DNA from: Clostridia bacterium
Lineage (GTDB): Bacteria; Bacillota; Clostridia; Christensenellales; Borkfalkiaceae
NCBI GenBank assembly: GCA_021199295.1
Contig: JAJQII010000049.1
Coordinates: forward strand, 1-56,338
DNA: 56,338 nucleotides
Direction: 5' to 3'
Position 1 is the stretch's first letter, and each line of letters begins with the position of its first letter. The translations under genes and the position numbers were made by a program. A model generated the notes under the pieces. The model did not search any database. It was not told where the DNA came from and saw only the letters and a list, made by a program, of their open reading frames with translations. Shown here one piece after another: positions 1 to 8,477 of the stretch.

Positions 1-232
1 GGGCTCTACCCCGTGGCAATCCCGCGCGGACGCGCGACCAGCAGGCAGGACGGCAAATTAGTTATTTGAGGATAATACGTTTATTCTGATAACTTTTCGC
101 CTTATAAAAAGGTGGTATGGTAGCTGAAAGGTATCCAGCTTAGATTGCCACGCTACGTTTTGCGCCATATTATAGAATTTATTATAATAAGGTGCGCAAA
201 GTGTCGGGCTAAAGCCCTCGCGCACAATGACA
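1..232 (+). repeat. Interspersed repeat, copy A (left end cut by window)
   Basis: The first bases match, in inverted orientation, the element at 50925-51267: both contain a GGGCTCTACCCCGTGGCAAT block, then a GCAGGC(A/G)GGACGGC block, an AATAATACGTTTATT block, a (G/C)TTAGATTGCCACG block and a GGTGCGC(A/G) block. The copy ends near 232 with ACAATGACA, a decayed form of the CCTCGCAATGACA terminus of copy B. It is non-coding and its outer left end lies outside the window. Confidence 0.75.
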
Positions 233-553
233 TACTACGTTACTATTAAGTTACCCAAAGATTATACTTACGGCAAAGTGCGGGCTGTGCCTTAGCCTGA
301 GCGATGCCGTATATTTATTCATATAAATTTTGCGGAAAAATACCGTGCCCTGGAATTTTACCGCTACCAGTTTATATATATGTATATTTAATTTTACGAC
401 AAAACGAGCCATTTTACAAGTGTTTAACGGGTGAAATATGATAAATTGGTGAAAAATTTATATAATTTTTGCTTATATATGTGCATAAGTGTGACTTATA
501 ATTATAAAATTATGTGCATACTGTACTGCTTTAAACAAACGTTTTGATTTTAT
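233..553. other. AT-rich intergenic stretch, no gene seen
   Basis: No convincing reading frame, tRNA or strong hairpin is visible between the repeat and the promoter at 554. The stretch is AT-rich, with a short GC island near 280-310. Confidence 0.5.
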
Positions 554-582
554 TTGACATTATATGGTAGATATGCTATAAT
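554..582 (+). promoter_or_regulatory. Consensus sigma-A promoter of the small toxin-like gene
   Basis: TTGACA at 554-559 and TATAAT at 577-582 are separated by exactly 17 bp, a perfect sigma-A consensus. Transcription would start near 589-591, giving a leader of about 95 nt before the ATG at 686. Confidence 0.85.
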
Positions 583-646
583 TACTACAAGCAACAAGGA
601 GCATATTGCCTTACGTGCGGTTAAGCCTTCTGAAAGGGGGAATTTG

Positions 647-670
647 ATGATAAATCAAAATTCTACTTAA
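647..670 (+). CDS. Seven-codon leader ORF upstream of the toxin-like gene
   Basis: ATG at 647 preceded by GAAAGGGGG (632-640) with a 6-nt gap opens a 7-codon frame (MINQNST) ending TAA at 668-670. The stop lies immediately before the AAGGAGGG ribosome binding site of the next ORF. GAATTTGAT and ATCAAAATTC around its start can pair into a hairpin that would hide the start. The arrangement suggests translational coupling of the downstream peptide, as leader ORFs do in some type I toxin systems; this role is inferred. Confidence 0.45.
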   Translation: MINQNST

Positions 671-685
671 GGAGGGAAATAGCAT

Positions 686-793
686 ATGACAATTTCTGAG
701 TTATTAGAATTCGCCATACTGCTTGAGCAGTTGGAAGCCGTTCTCGATAGACTACATATCGAGTACATAGCTGTAAAAATTGCAAAAAAATAA
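686..793 (+). CDS. 35-aa small peptide, candidate type I toxin
   Basis: Starts at ATG 686 after an AAGGAGGG site (668-676) and ends with TAA at 791-793 inside a terminator hairpin. The peptide begins MTISELLEFAILLEQ and ends in a basic tail (VKIAKK). It is amphipathic rather than a clear membrane helix, so it is not an obvious match to the holin-like or Fst toxin families. The gene context is what argues for a type I toxin: a perfect promoter, a structured leader with its own mini-ORF, and a convergent short RNA from a second perfect promoter sharing a terminator. I do not recognise the protein family itself. Confidence 0.6.
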   Translation: MTISELLEFAILLEQLEAVLDRLHIEYIAVKIAKK

Positions 794-874
794 CCGCCAC
801 TTATTTTTCAGGTAACGTCGGCGGTTATTTTGCAAATAACTGAAGGCTAACCGTTAAAGGTAGCTCCTTATTGT
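784..874 (-). ncRNA. Candidate antisense (antitoxin) RNA, about 90 nt
   Basis: The minus-strand promoter at 881-909 would start an RNA near 874 that runs leftward and stops in the hairpin at 787-831, followed by seven U residues (784-790). It overlaps the last codons and stop of the 35-aa ORF. Its 5' end (AAGGAGC ... CGGTTAGCCTTC) resembles the 5' end of the toxin mRNA (AAGGAGC ... CGGTTAAGCCTTC), so the two RNAs begin alike and pair with each other only through the 3' overlap and terminator. Confidence 0.6.
787..831. terminator. Shared bidirectional terminator hairpin
   Basis: AAAATAACCGCC (787-798) pairs perfectly with GGCGGTTATTTT (820-831). Read on the minus strand it is followed by seven U residues, a strong terminator for the antisense RNA. 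On the plus strand only a four-U run follows, so the toxin mRNA may sometimes read on into 841-869. Confidence 0.85.
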
Positions 875-880
875 GATTTT

Positions 881-909
881 ATTATAAGACATTTCAAGAT
901 ATTTGTCAA
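881..909 (-). promoter_or_regulatory. Consensus sigma-A promoter of the antisense RNA
   Basis: On the minus strand TTGACA (904-909) and TATAAT (881-886) are separated by exactly 17 bp. It faces the toxin promoter at 554-582. Confidence 0.85.
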
Positions 910-925
910 CTGTCTAAACATAATT

Positions 926-947
926 GGTGTTAAGAAATCGTAACACC
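926..947. other. Small hairpin GGTGTTA/TAACACC
   Basis: GGTGTTA (926-932) and TAACACC (941-947) form a 7-bp perfect stem with an 8-nt loop. It lies upstream of the antisense promoter and has no T-run, so it is not an obvious terminator. It could be an operator; role unknown. Confidence 0.35.
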
Positions 948-991
948 TTTAAAGCGGTGAGAATGGTAGCTGAAAATTTATAGTTTTGTAA

Positions 992-1025
992 AAATAAAAT
1001 GCGGCGAGTGCCGCATTTTATTTTT
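992..1025 (-). terminator. Terminator of the large lipoprotein gene
   Basis: AAAATGCGGC (996-1005), loop GAGT, GCCGCATTTT (1010-1019), with A/T runs on both sides. It is placed to end transcription of the minus-strand gene 1089-4565. Confidence 0.8.
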
Positions 1026-1088
1026 ACTTTTTATATACTATATTACCTATAATATTTTAACTGTACTATATTATCTATAGTGCTTTAA

Positions 1089-4000
1089 TCAGCTTATTGT
1101 GTCGATTATGCGGTAGCTGTCTGAACGGTAGGTGTCTATAACCCTTACGTAGTAAGCCGTCATAATCCACGCGTTATCTGAGTAGTCAGAAACGGTAGAC
1201 GCCGTGCCGCCGTTGATGTAGTAATTGAGCAACGTTACCAGCGTTGTGTCGGCGCGTACATATCCCGTAAGCGAAGTTCCGTCTTCGGCTGTATCGGTGT
1301 TATTTTGTGCGTCATACAGGTAATCGCACATTGTTTCGTACGAAGTACCGGTCCAGTAGCAATCGTCGCCTCTGCTTAACTCCTGCTCTATAGTATATGA
1401 CTTGTAAGAGGAGTTGAGGTAGGTGATGCCCGTCATGTTGATATACAGTGCCGTCCACTCGCCGTTATAGTTCTGTACGGAATACGTGCCGTCGTCGTTC
1501 ACCCTTATATTCTCGTAAGTGGCGGGGATATAGTAGGTGTACGTTTCAGTCGACTCGTCGTAGCTGTAGGTGTATATATCGCCTGTGGCGGCAGGGGCAA
1601 ACAGTGAATACGTTGCGCCCAGATAGTGTACATATACGTCGTACTCGCCCGTGTCTTCGCTGTAAGACATCGCGCAGACTATCAGGTAGGTTTCGCCCGC
1701 CTTAAGGTAGACGTACATATAGGCGTTGTCGTTATAGTAAGCCGTAGCGGTAGAGCTGGTGTTCACGTTGCCGTTTTTGTCGTATACGGTAAGGTCGTAG
1801 TTGTCGTTTTCAGAGATGCCGTAGCCGTTTTTGTCGGTAATCCAAAGCATGGGGTTCACGCCTGCATCGCCGCTTACGCTTGTGCCGTCTGCCGTGTTGT
1901 AGGGCACGTCAGTATAAATATAGTATACGCCTTCGGTTGTGGCGGTGAAGCTGTAATAGAAGCCGCGGGGCAGTACTGCCTTTTCAACGTTAGCGTGGAA
2001 GGATAAATCTTTGCCGTCGCCAGCCTCACCTTTGTCTACAGCCATTCTTATACCGTAGCCTGCCGCAAGGTTTTCTACAGAAGCGCAATCGGTGTGGGAT
2101 TTGCCGTAGTGGATATAGTAGCGGCAAACTTCGAGCCACTGGTTTGAATTGCTGTGCTGGCTGTCCGTGCCGTAGGAATAAGTTACTTCCTTAAGAATTT
2201 CAGCAAGCGTTTCGTCTACGGGAACATAGCCCCAGTCGCAGTTGTTCTGTACCCAGCTGTAATCTTCTATCGCCTGGGCGTAGGATGATGCCTCTTGCCC
2301 GCTTGCGGAAAGCACTGCAAGCTCGTCGTACAGATAACCCTTGCCGCTTGTGCTTATGGCAACCGTGCTGCCGTCTGCACCGCTCGTCATTGTTACAACG
2401 TCGCCCGCTTTAAGGTAAATGGTGCAGGTGAGGCTTTCGCCTGAAAGTAACTTGGAGCTGTCATGGAGATCGGAACCGGAAGCGGCGTTTGTGCTTGACA
2501 GGGTGATAACCGAGCCAGAACCTGCCGTGAATGTATAGTAGCTGTTCGCGGGAACGGTATACGTGGTGTTAGCGCCGTTGTTTAATGTATAGGTTTCGCT
2601 TACAACGCCAGTAGAGGAGTATTCCTCGTCAGAGGAATACAGGTAGGCTTCCGCTATATTCCATATACTGAAATCGCTGTTCCATATCGTCACGTACATA
2701 AGGTCGGCTAAAAGGTAAGGGTCGTCGTCATCGGGATCATCACCGTCGGTCTTGGCTGTGGAATTGTTGTAGTTCACGTGGTAGTAACCGTCGGAAGCGA
2801 GGTATACGCTCACGTAGTTTCTATAGCCTACGCCGGGGTAGTAATTGTACTGGTCGCCGTCTATGGAGTAGTATGTGGCGGCGTTGTACAGTATATCGGC
2901 GTTGGCAACTACCGTGCTGCTTGTTATTACGTCTGTAGTGGTGTTAAGGCACATGTTGGAAACGTATACCTTGTCGCCTTCTTCATCTACCGATGTATTT
3001 TTGCTGTAGGTAAGCGTTATCTGGTAGTAGCCGCTCTGCTGGGCGGGGTAGTAGAAGGTGGTCCAGTCAGACGTAGTACCCGAAAGCTTTGCCTCCAGGC
3101 AGGAATCTATTACGTTGCCGTCTTTAATGGTGTTTACCTGCACGTAGAAGTAGTCGCCGTCTTCCTCGGTGGCAAGCAGATAGTCAAACATAAACGTCTG
3201 CCCAGCCTCCAGTCTTACGTCTATTACAAGTATGGCATACGTGCCCAGTTTGTTGGCGTTAGAGGTATAAATGTAGTTGGTAACGCCGCTTACCGCCGTG
3301 CCGTCGCTTACAAGCCAGGGCCAGCTGTAAATATCAAGGTAGCCGTCTTCGGTGTAAGCCGAAAATTCAAACGTATCTTTTGTGGTCAGTGAGTTGGTGG
3401 TAACTATCGCGTTTGCAATCTCGCCGCTTTCAGGCATATCCACGTCGGGTATCAGAGCCGAGGAATCCTCGCTGCTGCTGTCTGTGGAAGAGGACGCGTA
3501 GTTGGGGACATAGTCGTCTGCCGAGTAGTACTCGAACAGGCTGTTCCAGTAGGTGTAGCTGGGGTTAGAACTTACGTCTATCTGTGCCACAACACCGTAT
3601 TTATCTATTACAACCGTTGTGGGGAAGTAGCCTACGTTATAGTTAGCGTAGTAGTTGCCCGTGTCGTACACGTAAGTGAAGTTGTCGTACCCGTTAGAGC
3701 CCTGTATAAAGTTCTGGAAGTACTCCAGATTGTCGTGTGCCGTGTAGGCGAACTCTATAAGCCCTATCTTCTGGTAATAGCTGGTTGTGGTTGAGTTGTA
3801 AGTCTGGTTCATATACGGGAATTCACTAAGGCAGGGGCTGCACGTGGTGTACCAGAACTGTATTACAACGGCGTTGTATTTTTCAAGATATTCAGAAAGT
3901 TTTATAGTGCCCGAAGAACCGTCGTGGTAGTACGCCGTCACCTCGAAGTCGTAAACCACGCTGCCGAGCGAATATACCGTGCCCGAGGGCATTGTGGCTT

Positions 4001-4565
4001 CGGTTATAAGGTGGGGTGTAAGGGTGAACGTCTCCGTTCTGTAATCGGCAGTAAATTCTATGGTAAGGTCTTCAGCAGAGTCGTAGCTGTAGCCTATGGG
4101 TATAGTGGATTCGTTTATCTTGGCGGTGTAGTTGCCCGCTTCAAGGTTACGGAATCTTACAGCGCCGCTGCTGCCGCTCGATATGGTGCTCAATGCCGTA
4201 CCGCTTTGGTTATACAGCGTTACCGATACGCCCGACACGCCCGCGCCGCCGATGTTTTTAACATAGACGAAGTAGGTGTAAAGGTCAGAGCGATATTCAT
4301 CGCCGCAGACTTCGCAGGTGTAGTAAACGTAGCCGCCGTTAGGGCTGCCTTCGTCTGCCGGGATGTGTTCTTCGTAATCGCTAACCTCGTCGCAGTCTTC
4401 GTCTAAGCAGGCATGCCAGTGCGCAACGTCGTCATAAGACCATTCTTCGCTGAAGTTATGCTCTTCGTCGCCGCAGGAATCGCAGGCGGCAAGCCCGAAA
4501 GAAAGGCACAACAGCATAATTGTGACCAGCGTAGCGAAAACGCCTTTTCTTAAAGTCAGTTTCAT
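1089..4565 (-). CDS. Very large lipoprotein with thioredoxin-like domain
   Basis: 1158 aa. Signal peptide 1-27 with lipobox LAAC (Cys28), so anchored outside the membrane. Residues 32-95 hold a Cys/His-rich zinc-ribbon-like segment (HWHAC, CEVCG). Residues about 97-185 look like a Cna-B/SpaA-type or carboxypeptidase-regulatory-like beta sandwich. Residues about 190-345 look like a TlpA-type thioredoxin fold with the redox motif CSPC at 242-245. The remaining roughly 800 residues are Ser/Thr/Tyr-rich and probably beta-rich repeats (PPC-like); no enzyme motif is seen there. The start follows AAGGAAA. The gene stands alone, divergent from the MoxR operon. A role in extracytoplasmic thiol redox or protein folding is inferred from CSPC only. 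Confidence 0.8.
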   Translation of the reverse strand: MKLTLRKGVFATLVTIMLLCLSFGLAACDSCGDEEHNFSEEWSYDDVAHWHACLDEDCDEVSDYEEHIPADEGSPNGGYVYYTCEVCGDEYRSDLYTYFVYVKNIGGAGVSGVSVTLYNQSGTALSTISSGSSGAVRFRNLEAGNYTAKINESTIPIGYSYDSAEDLTIEFTADYRTETFTLTPHLITEATMPSGTVYSLGSVVYDFEVTAYYHDGSSGTIKLSEYLEKYNAVVIQFWYTTCSPCLSEFPYMNQTYNSTTTSYYQKIGLIEFAYTAHDNLEYFQNFIQGSNGYDNFTYVYDTGNYYANYNVGYFPTTVVIDKYGVVAQIDVSSNPSYTYWNSLFEYYSADDYVPNYASSSTDSSSEDSSALIPDVDMPESGEIANAIVTTNSLTTKDTFEFSAYTEDGYLDIYSWPWLVSDGTAVSGVTNYIYTSNANKLGTYAILVIDVRLEAGQTFMFDYLLATEEDGDYFYVQVNTIKDGNVIDSCLEAKLSGTTSDWTTFYYPAQQSGYYQITLTYSKNTSVDEEGDKVYVSNMCLNTTTDVITSSTVVANADILYNAATYYSIDGDQYNYYPGVGYRNYVSVYLASDGYYHVNYNNSTAKTDGDDPDDDDPYLLADLMYVTIWNSDFSIWNIAEAYLYSSDEEYSSTGVVSETYTLNNGANTTYTVPANSYYTFTAGSGSVITLSSTNAASGSDLHDSSKLLSGESLTCTIYLKAGDVVTMTSGADGSTVAISTSGKGYLYDELAVLSASGQEASSYAQAIEDYSWVQNNCDWGYVPVDETLAEILKEVTYSYGTDSQHSNSNQWLEVCRYYIHYGKSHTDCASVENLAAGYGIRMAVDKGEAGDGKDLSFHANVEKAVLPRGFYYSFTATTEGVYYIYTDVPYNTADGTSVSGDAGVNPMLWITDKNGYGISENDNYDLTVYDKNGNVNTSSTATAYYNDNAYMYVYLKAGETYLIVCAMSYSEDTGEYDVYVHYLGATYSLFAPAATGDIYTYSYDESTETYTYYIPATYENIRVNDDGTYSVQNYNGEWTALYINMTGITYLNSSYKSYTIEQELSRGDDCYWTGTSYETMCDYLYDAQNNTDTAEDGTSLTGYVRADTTLVTLLNYYINGGTASTVSDYSDNAWIMTAYYVRVIDTYRSDSYRIIDTIS

Positions 4566-4913
4566 AATAAAATTTCCTTTTGTTGTGTTTTATTGCCCGT
4601 TTATTTTAAGGGGCGGTAAAAGCAAGTAACTTGAACTTTAAAACAAAACACTTTCCTAAATATAAAAATTTATTGTATTTTCAAGTTTATCACTTTATCG
4701 CCGTTAATGCAAATAATTTGGCGGCAGAGGTTATAAAAAAAACAGATAACTATTATAAGTACAGTTAATATGCACTATAAAATTTTTAAGTGAGATATAT
4801 CGCCGCGTATATGTACTTTTTTGCTTGCATTACTCTTAACAATTTGCTAAAATGGTTATTATCAGATTTTTATGCTGTGATAACTTATTGAAATTTTTGA
4901 CAGGTAAAAGGCT
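4566..4913. other. Divergent intergenic region
   Basis: About 350 bp of AT-rich sequence between the large lipoprotein (minus) and the MoxR operon (plus). It must carry both promoters, but no clean consensus pair stands out. A TTAACA with CTAAAA 11 bp later (near 4838-4855) weakly resembles the TTWACA repeats seen elsewhere. No ORF or RNA gene is visible. Confidence 0.4.
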
Positions 4914-6482
4914 ATGCGCGGCGAGTTCGGCAAAATAAAAACTAAATATCTGCGGCGTGCCATAATTTACGGCGTCGCGGGCGGGCTGTGCTGTTCTTTT
5001 GCCGTGACGGGCGCGGTAATGCTCGCCTTAAAGCTGAGCAAAATAGTGTGGGGGTGGTATTTATACCTTGCACTTGCGCTGGGTGTGGCTGCCGCAACAG
5101 GCATAATTATATTTTTATCCCTGCGTATATCCGATAAAAAACTTGCAAAAAAATTAGACGAAAAGTACGGCTTAGACGAAAAAACGCAGACTTTGGTCGA
5201 ATACGAGGACAGGCAGAGCGTGATGCTCGATATGCAGCGAGCCGACGCCGAAGCGGCTTTAAGGGCGCTGCCCAAGCGCCGCCCCGCCGTGTGGAATATA
5301 TTACTGCATATCGTGATTGCCCTTTTGTGCGTCGCTCTGTTCGTCGCGGGCATAGCCGTGCCGCAAAAGAGGGAAAACGTAGAGCCGATAGTGGAAGAAC
5401 CCTATACGGTGGACGAGTCCCAGCTGGAAAGGCTTACCGCCCTTATAGAAAACCTTACGGAAGACACAACGCTTGAAAGCGCTTTACATCAGTCTTATAT
5501 AGACGAGCTTAACGCGCTGTATTCCCGCCTTACCGAAGACGGCATAACCGAGCTTAAAATGGAAGAATACGTGCAGAGTACCATGTACGCCGTGTCTGAC
5601 CTGACTATAGATTATACCACCTACGACGATATGGCTTACCAGCTTACCGTGGCGGATTCGATGGTATATATGGCTGAAGCATTGCGCGAAAGCGCCGCCG
5701 TATATACAGAGATAAACAGCAGCCTTACGCTTTATTCCACGCTTGCCGCCAACTACGAAAAGATGTTTTCTTACATTGCAGATAAAATGGACGGCGTGTG
5801 CGGCAGCTTTGACACCGAAATGAACGCCCTGACCGACGATACCGTGGTAGAAAAGTTAGCCCCCTATATAACCGCGCTGGAAAACGCGTTAAAGGCAGAC
5901 GGGCTTTCAACATATTATAACGCGCTGTTTACAGACGGCGGCATAACTTTAGGCAGTGACCGCGGAAGCGTGTCTTCGGGCGACGACTTGTACGACGCGC
6001 TCTACGATTTATATTACAGTATAAACCGCGTTTCAAAATATTACGGCAGCAGATATAACGACGCCACTTCGGTAATAAATTTGCTTGCGGGCGGCACGGG
6101 CTCTATATACACCTTTGCCAGCGCAGCGGCTTACGCGATGGAGGCGCAGGCTTACGCTTATATGGAAGACGTGTACGTAAGGCAGACGCTCAGCGACATA
6201 TTCGGCGTGGAAATGGTCGGAACGCAAATAGAGGACGGCTCTGCCGAAGAAGACGATAACACCGCCTCTGGCGGCGCTACGGGCGGCACGGGCGAGGCGG
6301 TATACCCCGGTGACGACAAGCTGTATAACCCCGAAACGCTCGATTATTCCTATTACTACGAAATGCTGCAAAACTACGGCTATCTTGCCGCCTTGCAGGA
6401 GCTTTTGTACAGCGACGATATATCCGACGAGGTAAAGAGCTTTATAAGCGCCTATATAAACAACCTGCTTTCCGGCAGTTGA
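4914..6482 (+). CDS. Membrane protein, first gene of the MoxR/BAT operon
   Basis: 522 aa, family not recognised. Three membrane segments are visible: about 16-40, 45-70 and 128-149. Between the second and third lies a charged cytoplasmic stretch (about 72-125), and after the third a long, acidic, probably extracytoplasmic region of about 370 residues, largely helical, with a Gly/Ala/Ser linker near 445-465. The ATG follows AGGTAAAAGG. It lies 92 bp before moxR and on the same strand as the whole BAT-type cluster, so it is probably a partner of that complex, in the position DUF4129/DUF4175-like membrane proteins take in other moxR operons. Function unknown. Confidence 0.8.
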   Translation: MRGEFGKIKTKYLRRAIIYGVAGGLCCSFAVTGAVMLALKLSKIVWGWYLYLALALGVAAATGIIIFLSLRISDKKLAKKLDEKYGLDEKTQTLVEYEDRQSVMLDMQRADAEAALRALPKRRPAVWNILLHIVIALLCVALFVAGIAVPQKRENVEPIVEEPYTVDESQLERLTALIENLTEDTTLESALHQSYIDELNALYSRLTEDGITELKMEEYVQSTMYAVSDLTIDYTTYDDMAYQLTVADSMVYMAEALRESAAVYTEINSSLTLYSTLAANYEKMFSYIADKMDGVCGSFDTEMNALTDDTVVEKLAPYITALENALKADGLSTYYNALFTDGGITLGSDRGSVSSGDDLYDALYDLYYSINRVSKYYGSRYNDATSVINLLAGGTGSIYTFASAAAYAMEAQAYAYMEDVYVRQTLSDIFGVEMVGTQIEDGSAEEDDNTASGGATGGTGEAVYPGDDKLYNPETLDYSYYYEMLQNYGYLAALQELLYSDDISDEVKSFISAYINNLLSGS

Positions 6483-6574
6483 TAGGCACATATGCCGCAA
6501 CCAACGCGGCTAAATCAAGATTTTTTACGGTTTTAAGCCGTTGAATTAATTATAAGCATAAGGAGAAAACAGCG

Positions 6575-7576
6575 ATGCAGGAAATACAAGTGCCTGTTAC
6601 CGAACAGCAGAAGGTGCAAAACTTCAGTAAGGCGGTAGCCGATATAAAAACGCAGATACGTAAAGACGTTGTAGGCCAGGACGAGGTTGTGGACAACGTT
6701 ATCATAGCCATTATCGCGGGCGGCAACGTCCTTTTGGAAGGCGTTCCCGGCGTAGGCAAAACAAGGCTGGTGCGTTCGTTAAGCAAAACGCTTAAACTGC
6801 CCTTCTCGCGTATACAGTTCACGCCCGACCTTATGCCTTCGGACGTTACGGGTACAAACGTGCTGGAAAAAGACGCCGCCGGCAATATGGATATAGTATT
6901 CCAGAAAGGGCCTATATTCGCCAACCTTATTCTTGCCGACGAGATTAACCGTGCAACGCCCAAAACGCAGTCAGCCATGCTCGAGGTTATGCAGGAGCAT
7001 AAAGTTACTATCGCAAAAACAACCTATAATATGAGCGAACCTTTCTTTGTGCTCGCCACCGAAAACCCCATAGAGCAGGATGGTACTTACCCCCTGCCCG
7101 AAGCGCAGATGGACCGCTTTATGTTTAAACTTATAATGCAGTTCCCCTCGGCGGGAGAGCTTGCCGATATAGTAAATATGACGCAGGCAACCATGGACGA
7201 GACGGCTCTGGCGGTAGTGGACGGCGGGCAGATACTGGAAATGCGCGAGCTTGCCAAGACCGTTCCCGTGCCCGAAGACGTGCTGAATTACGCCGTAAAC
7301 CTTGTGGCAAACACCCACCCTGAGACGGAAAAAACTTCCGACACGGCTAAAAAGTACTTAAGGTACGGCGCATCTCCCCGTGCGGCACAGGCGCTTATAA
7401 CCTGTGCCAAGGTACGCGCCCTTATGGATAACAGGTTTAACGTTGCGTACAAAGACGTAAACGCGCTTGCCCTGCCCGTGTTAAGGCACAGGTTAAAGAT
7501 AAATTACAACGCCATAAACGAAAAACTTTCTGTAGACGACGTTATCAAACTTTTAGTATCGGAAACAAAGAAGTAA
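6575..7576 (+). CDS. moxR: MoxR-family AAA+ ATPase
   Basis: 333 aa, normal for the family. Walker A GVPGVGKT at 56-63, Walker B with LILADEIN (DE at 122-123), and the MoxR hallmark ATENPIEQDGTYPLPEAQ followed by MDRF. MoxR ATPases act as chaperone-like remodelers that mature or activate the von Willebrand proteins encoded with them. The ATG follows AAGGAGAAAACAGCG. The gene is followed after 16 bp by the DUF58 gene, the usual order. Confidence 0.95.
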   Translation: MQEIQVPVTEQQKVQNFSKAVADIKTQIRKDVVGQDEVVDNVIIAIIAGGNVLLEGVPGVGKTRLVRSLSKTLKLPFSRIQFTPDLMPSDVTGTNVLEKDAAGNMDIVFQKGPIFANLILADEINRATPKTQSAMLEVMQEHKVTIAKTTYNMSEPFFVLATENPIEQDGTYPLPEAQMDRFMFKLIMQFPSAGELADIVNMTQATMDETALAVVDGGQILEMRELAKTVPVPEDVLNYAVNLVANTHPETEKTSDTAKKYLRYGASPRAAQALITCAKVRALMDNRFNVAYKDVNALALPVLRHRLKINYNAINEKLSVDDVIKLLVSETKK

Positions 7577-7592
7577 GCGGAAATACCAAAGG

Positions 7593-8477
7593 ATGAACAG
7601 TTTACCCGTAAACGAGGCGTTTTTGCAGCAGGTAGAGTTGCTGCAGACGCTCGTTAAAAACAACGTCGCGGGGCTATTCGGCGGAAACCACAAGAGCAAG
7701 TCTTACGGTTCTTCGTGCGAATTTGCCGACTACCGCGACTATATGGCAGGCGACGAGATAAAAAAGATCGACTGGAACGCCTACGCCCGTTTTGACAAGC
7801 TGTATTTAAAGCTTTATCTTGACGAGCGCCAGCTCCATACGCGCATTTATATCGACGCCAGCCGCTCTGTCGGCTACGGTGACGGCAATAAAGACGGGCA
7901 GGCGATAAAAATCGCAGCGGCGCTCGCCTATCTTTCGGTATGCGAAATGGATAAAGTTTCCATATACGTTATAAAGGAAAAGCAGGTTACCGAGGTTATC
8001 TCGGGTATGCTCGGCAAAGAGAGGTACTTAACCGAGATAGGCAAGCTCAACGATATCGTGTTCGAAGGCGACAGCTACATAAGCGACGCGATACTCCCCT
8101 CTAAAGTGGGCTACGGCGACGGCATGTCTATTATTATTTCTGACTTTTTGACAGATAATAACTTTGAATACGGCATAGACCACCTTATATCCAAAAAGAG
8201 GGACGTGTTCTGTATACAGGTGCTTTCGCCCGAAGAGCTCAATCCCAAGGCACGCGGCAAAATGCACTTCTTCGATTCTGAAAACGTCTCTAAAACTTAC
8301 CGCAAAAATATCAACAGGGAAATTATAGAGGCATACAGGCAGGCGCTGGAATACGCCACGGGCAGGATTCGCGGCTACTGTATGTCGCGCGGGGCGGAAT
8401 ACGTGCTGGTATCTTCAGAAAAGAGCCTGCAGGAAATTTTCTTCCTCGATTTTGCCGATACGGGGGTAGTGAAATGA
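7593..8477 (+). CDS. DUF58-domain protein
   Basis: 294 aa. Contains the DUF58 signature: a GSSCEFADYRDYMAGDEI segment, then IDWNAYARFDKLYLKLY and a vWA-like strand with IDASRSVGYG. Soluble; no membrane segment seen. DUF58 proteins are the constant partner of MoxR. The start follows AAAGG; the end overlaps the next gene by 4 bp (ATGA), indicating translational coupling. Confidence 0.92.
   Translation: MNSLPVNEAFLQQVELLQTLVKNNVAGLFGGNHKSKSYGSSCEFADYRDYMAGDEIKKIDWNAYARFDKLYLKLYLDERQLHTRIYIDASRSVGYGDGNKDGQAIKIAAALAYLSVCEMDKVSIYVIKEKQVTEVISGMLGKERYLTEIGKLNDIVFEGDSYISDAILPSKVGYGDGMSIIISDFLTDNNFEYGIDHLISKKRDVFCIQVLSPEELNPKARGKMHFFDSENVSKTYRKNINREIIEAYRQALEYATGRIRGYCMSRGAEYVLVSSEKSLQEIFFLDFADTGVVK

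Noticed and set aside
686..793. Assignment of the 35-aa peptide to the Fst or holin-like toxin family
   Set aside because: It lacks the strong central membrane helix of those families; only the gene arrangement matches.
2778..3392. Long plus-strand frame (204 codons) inside the large lipoprotein gene
   Set aside because: It is antisense to a clear coding gene, has no ribosome site or recognisable domain, and its Val/Tyr-rich composition is what the complement of that gene predicts.
4838..4855. PhoP-type repeat before the MoxR operon
   Set aside because: Only one of the two hexamers matches (TTAACA, then CTAAAA).
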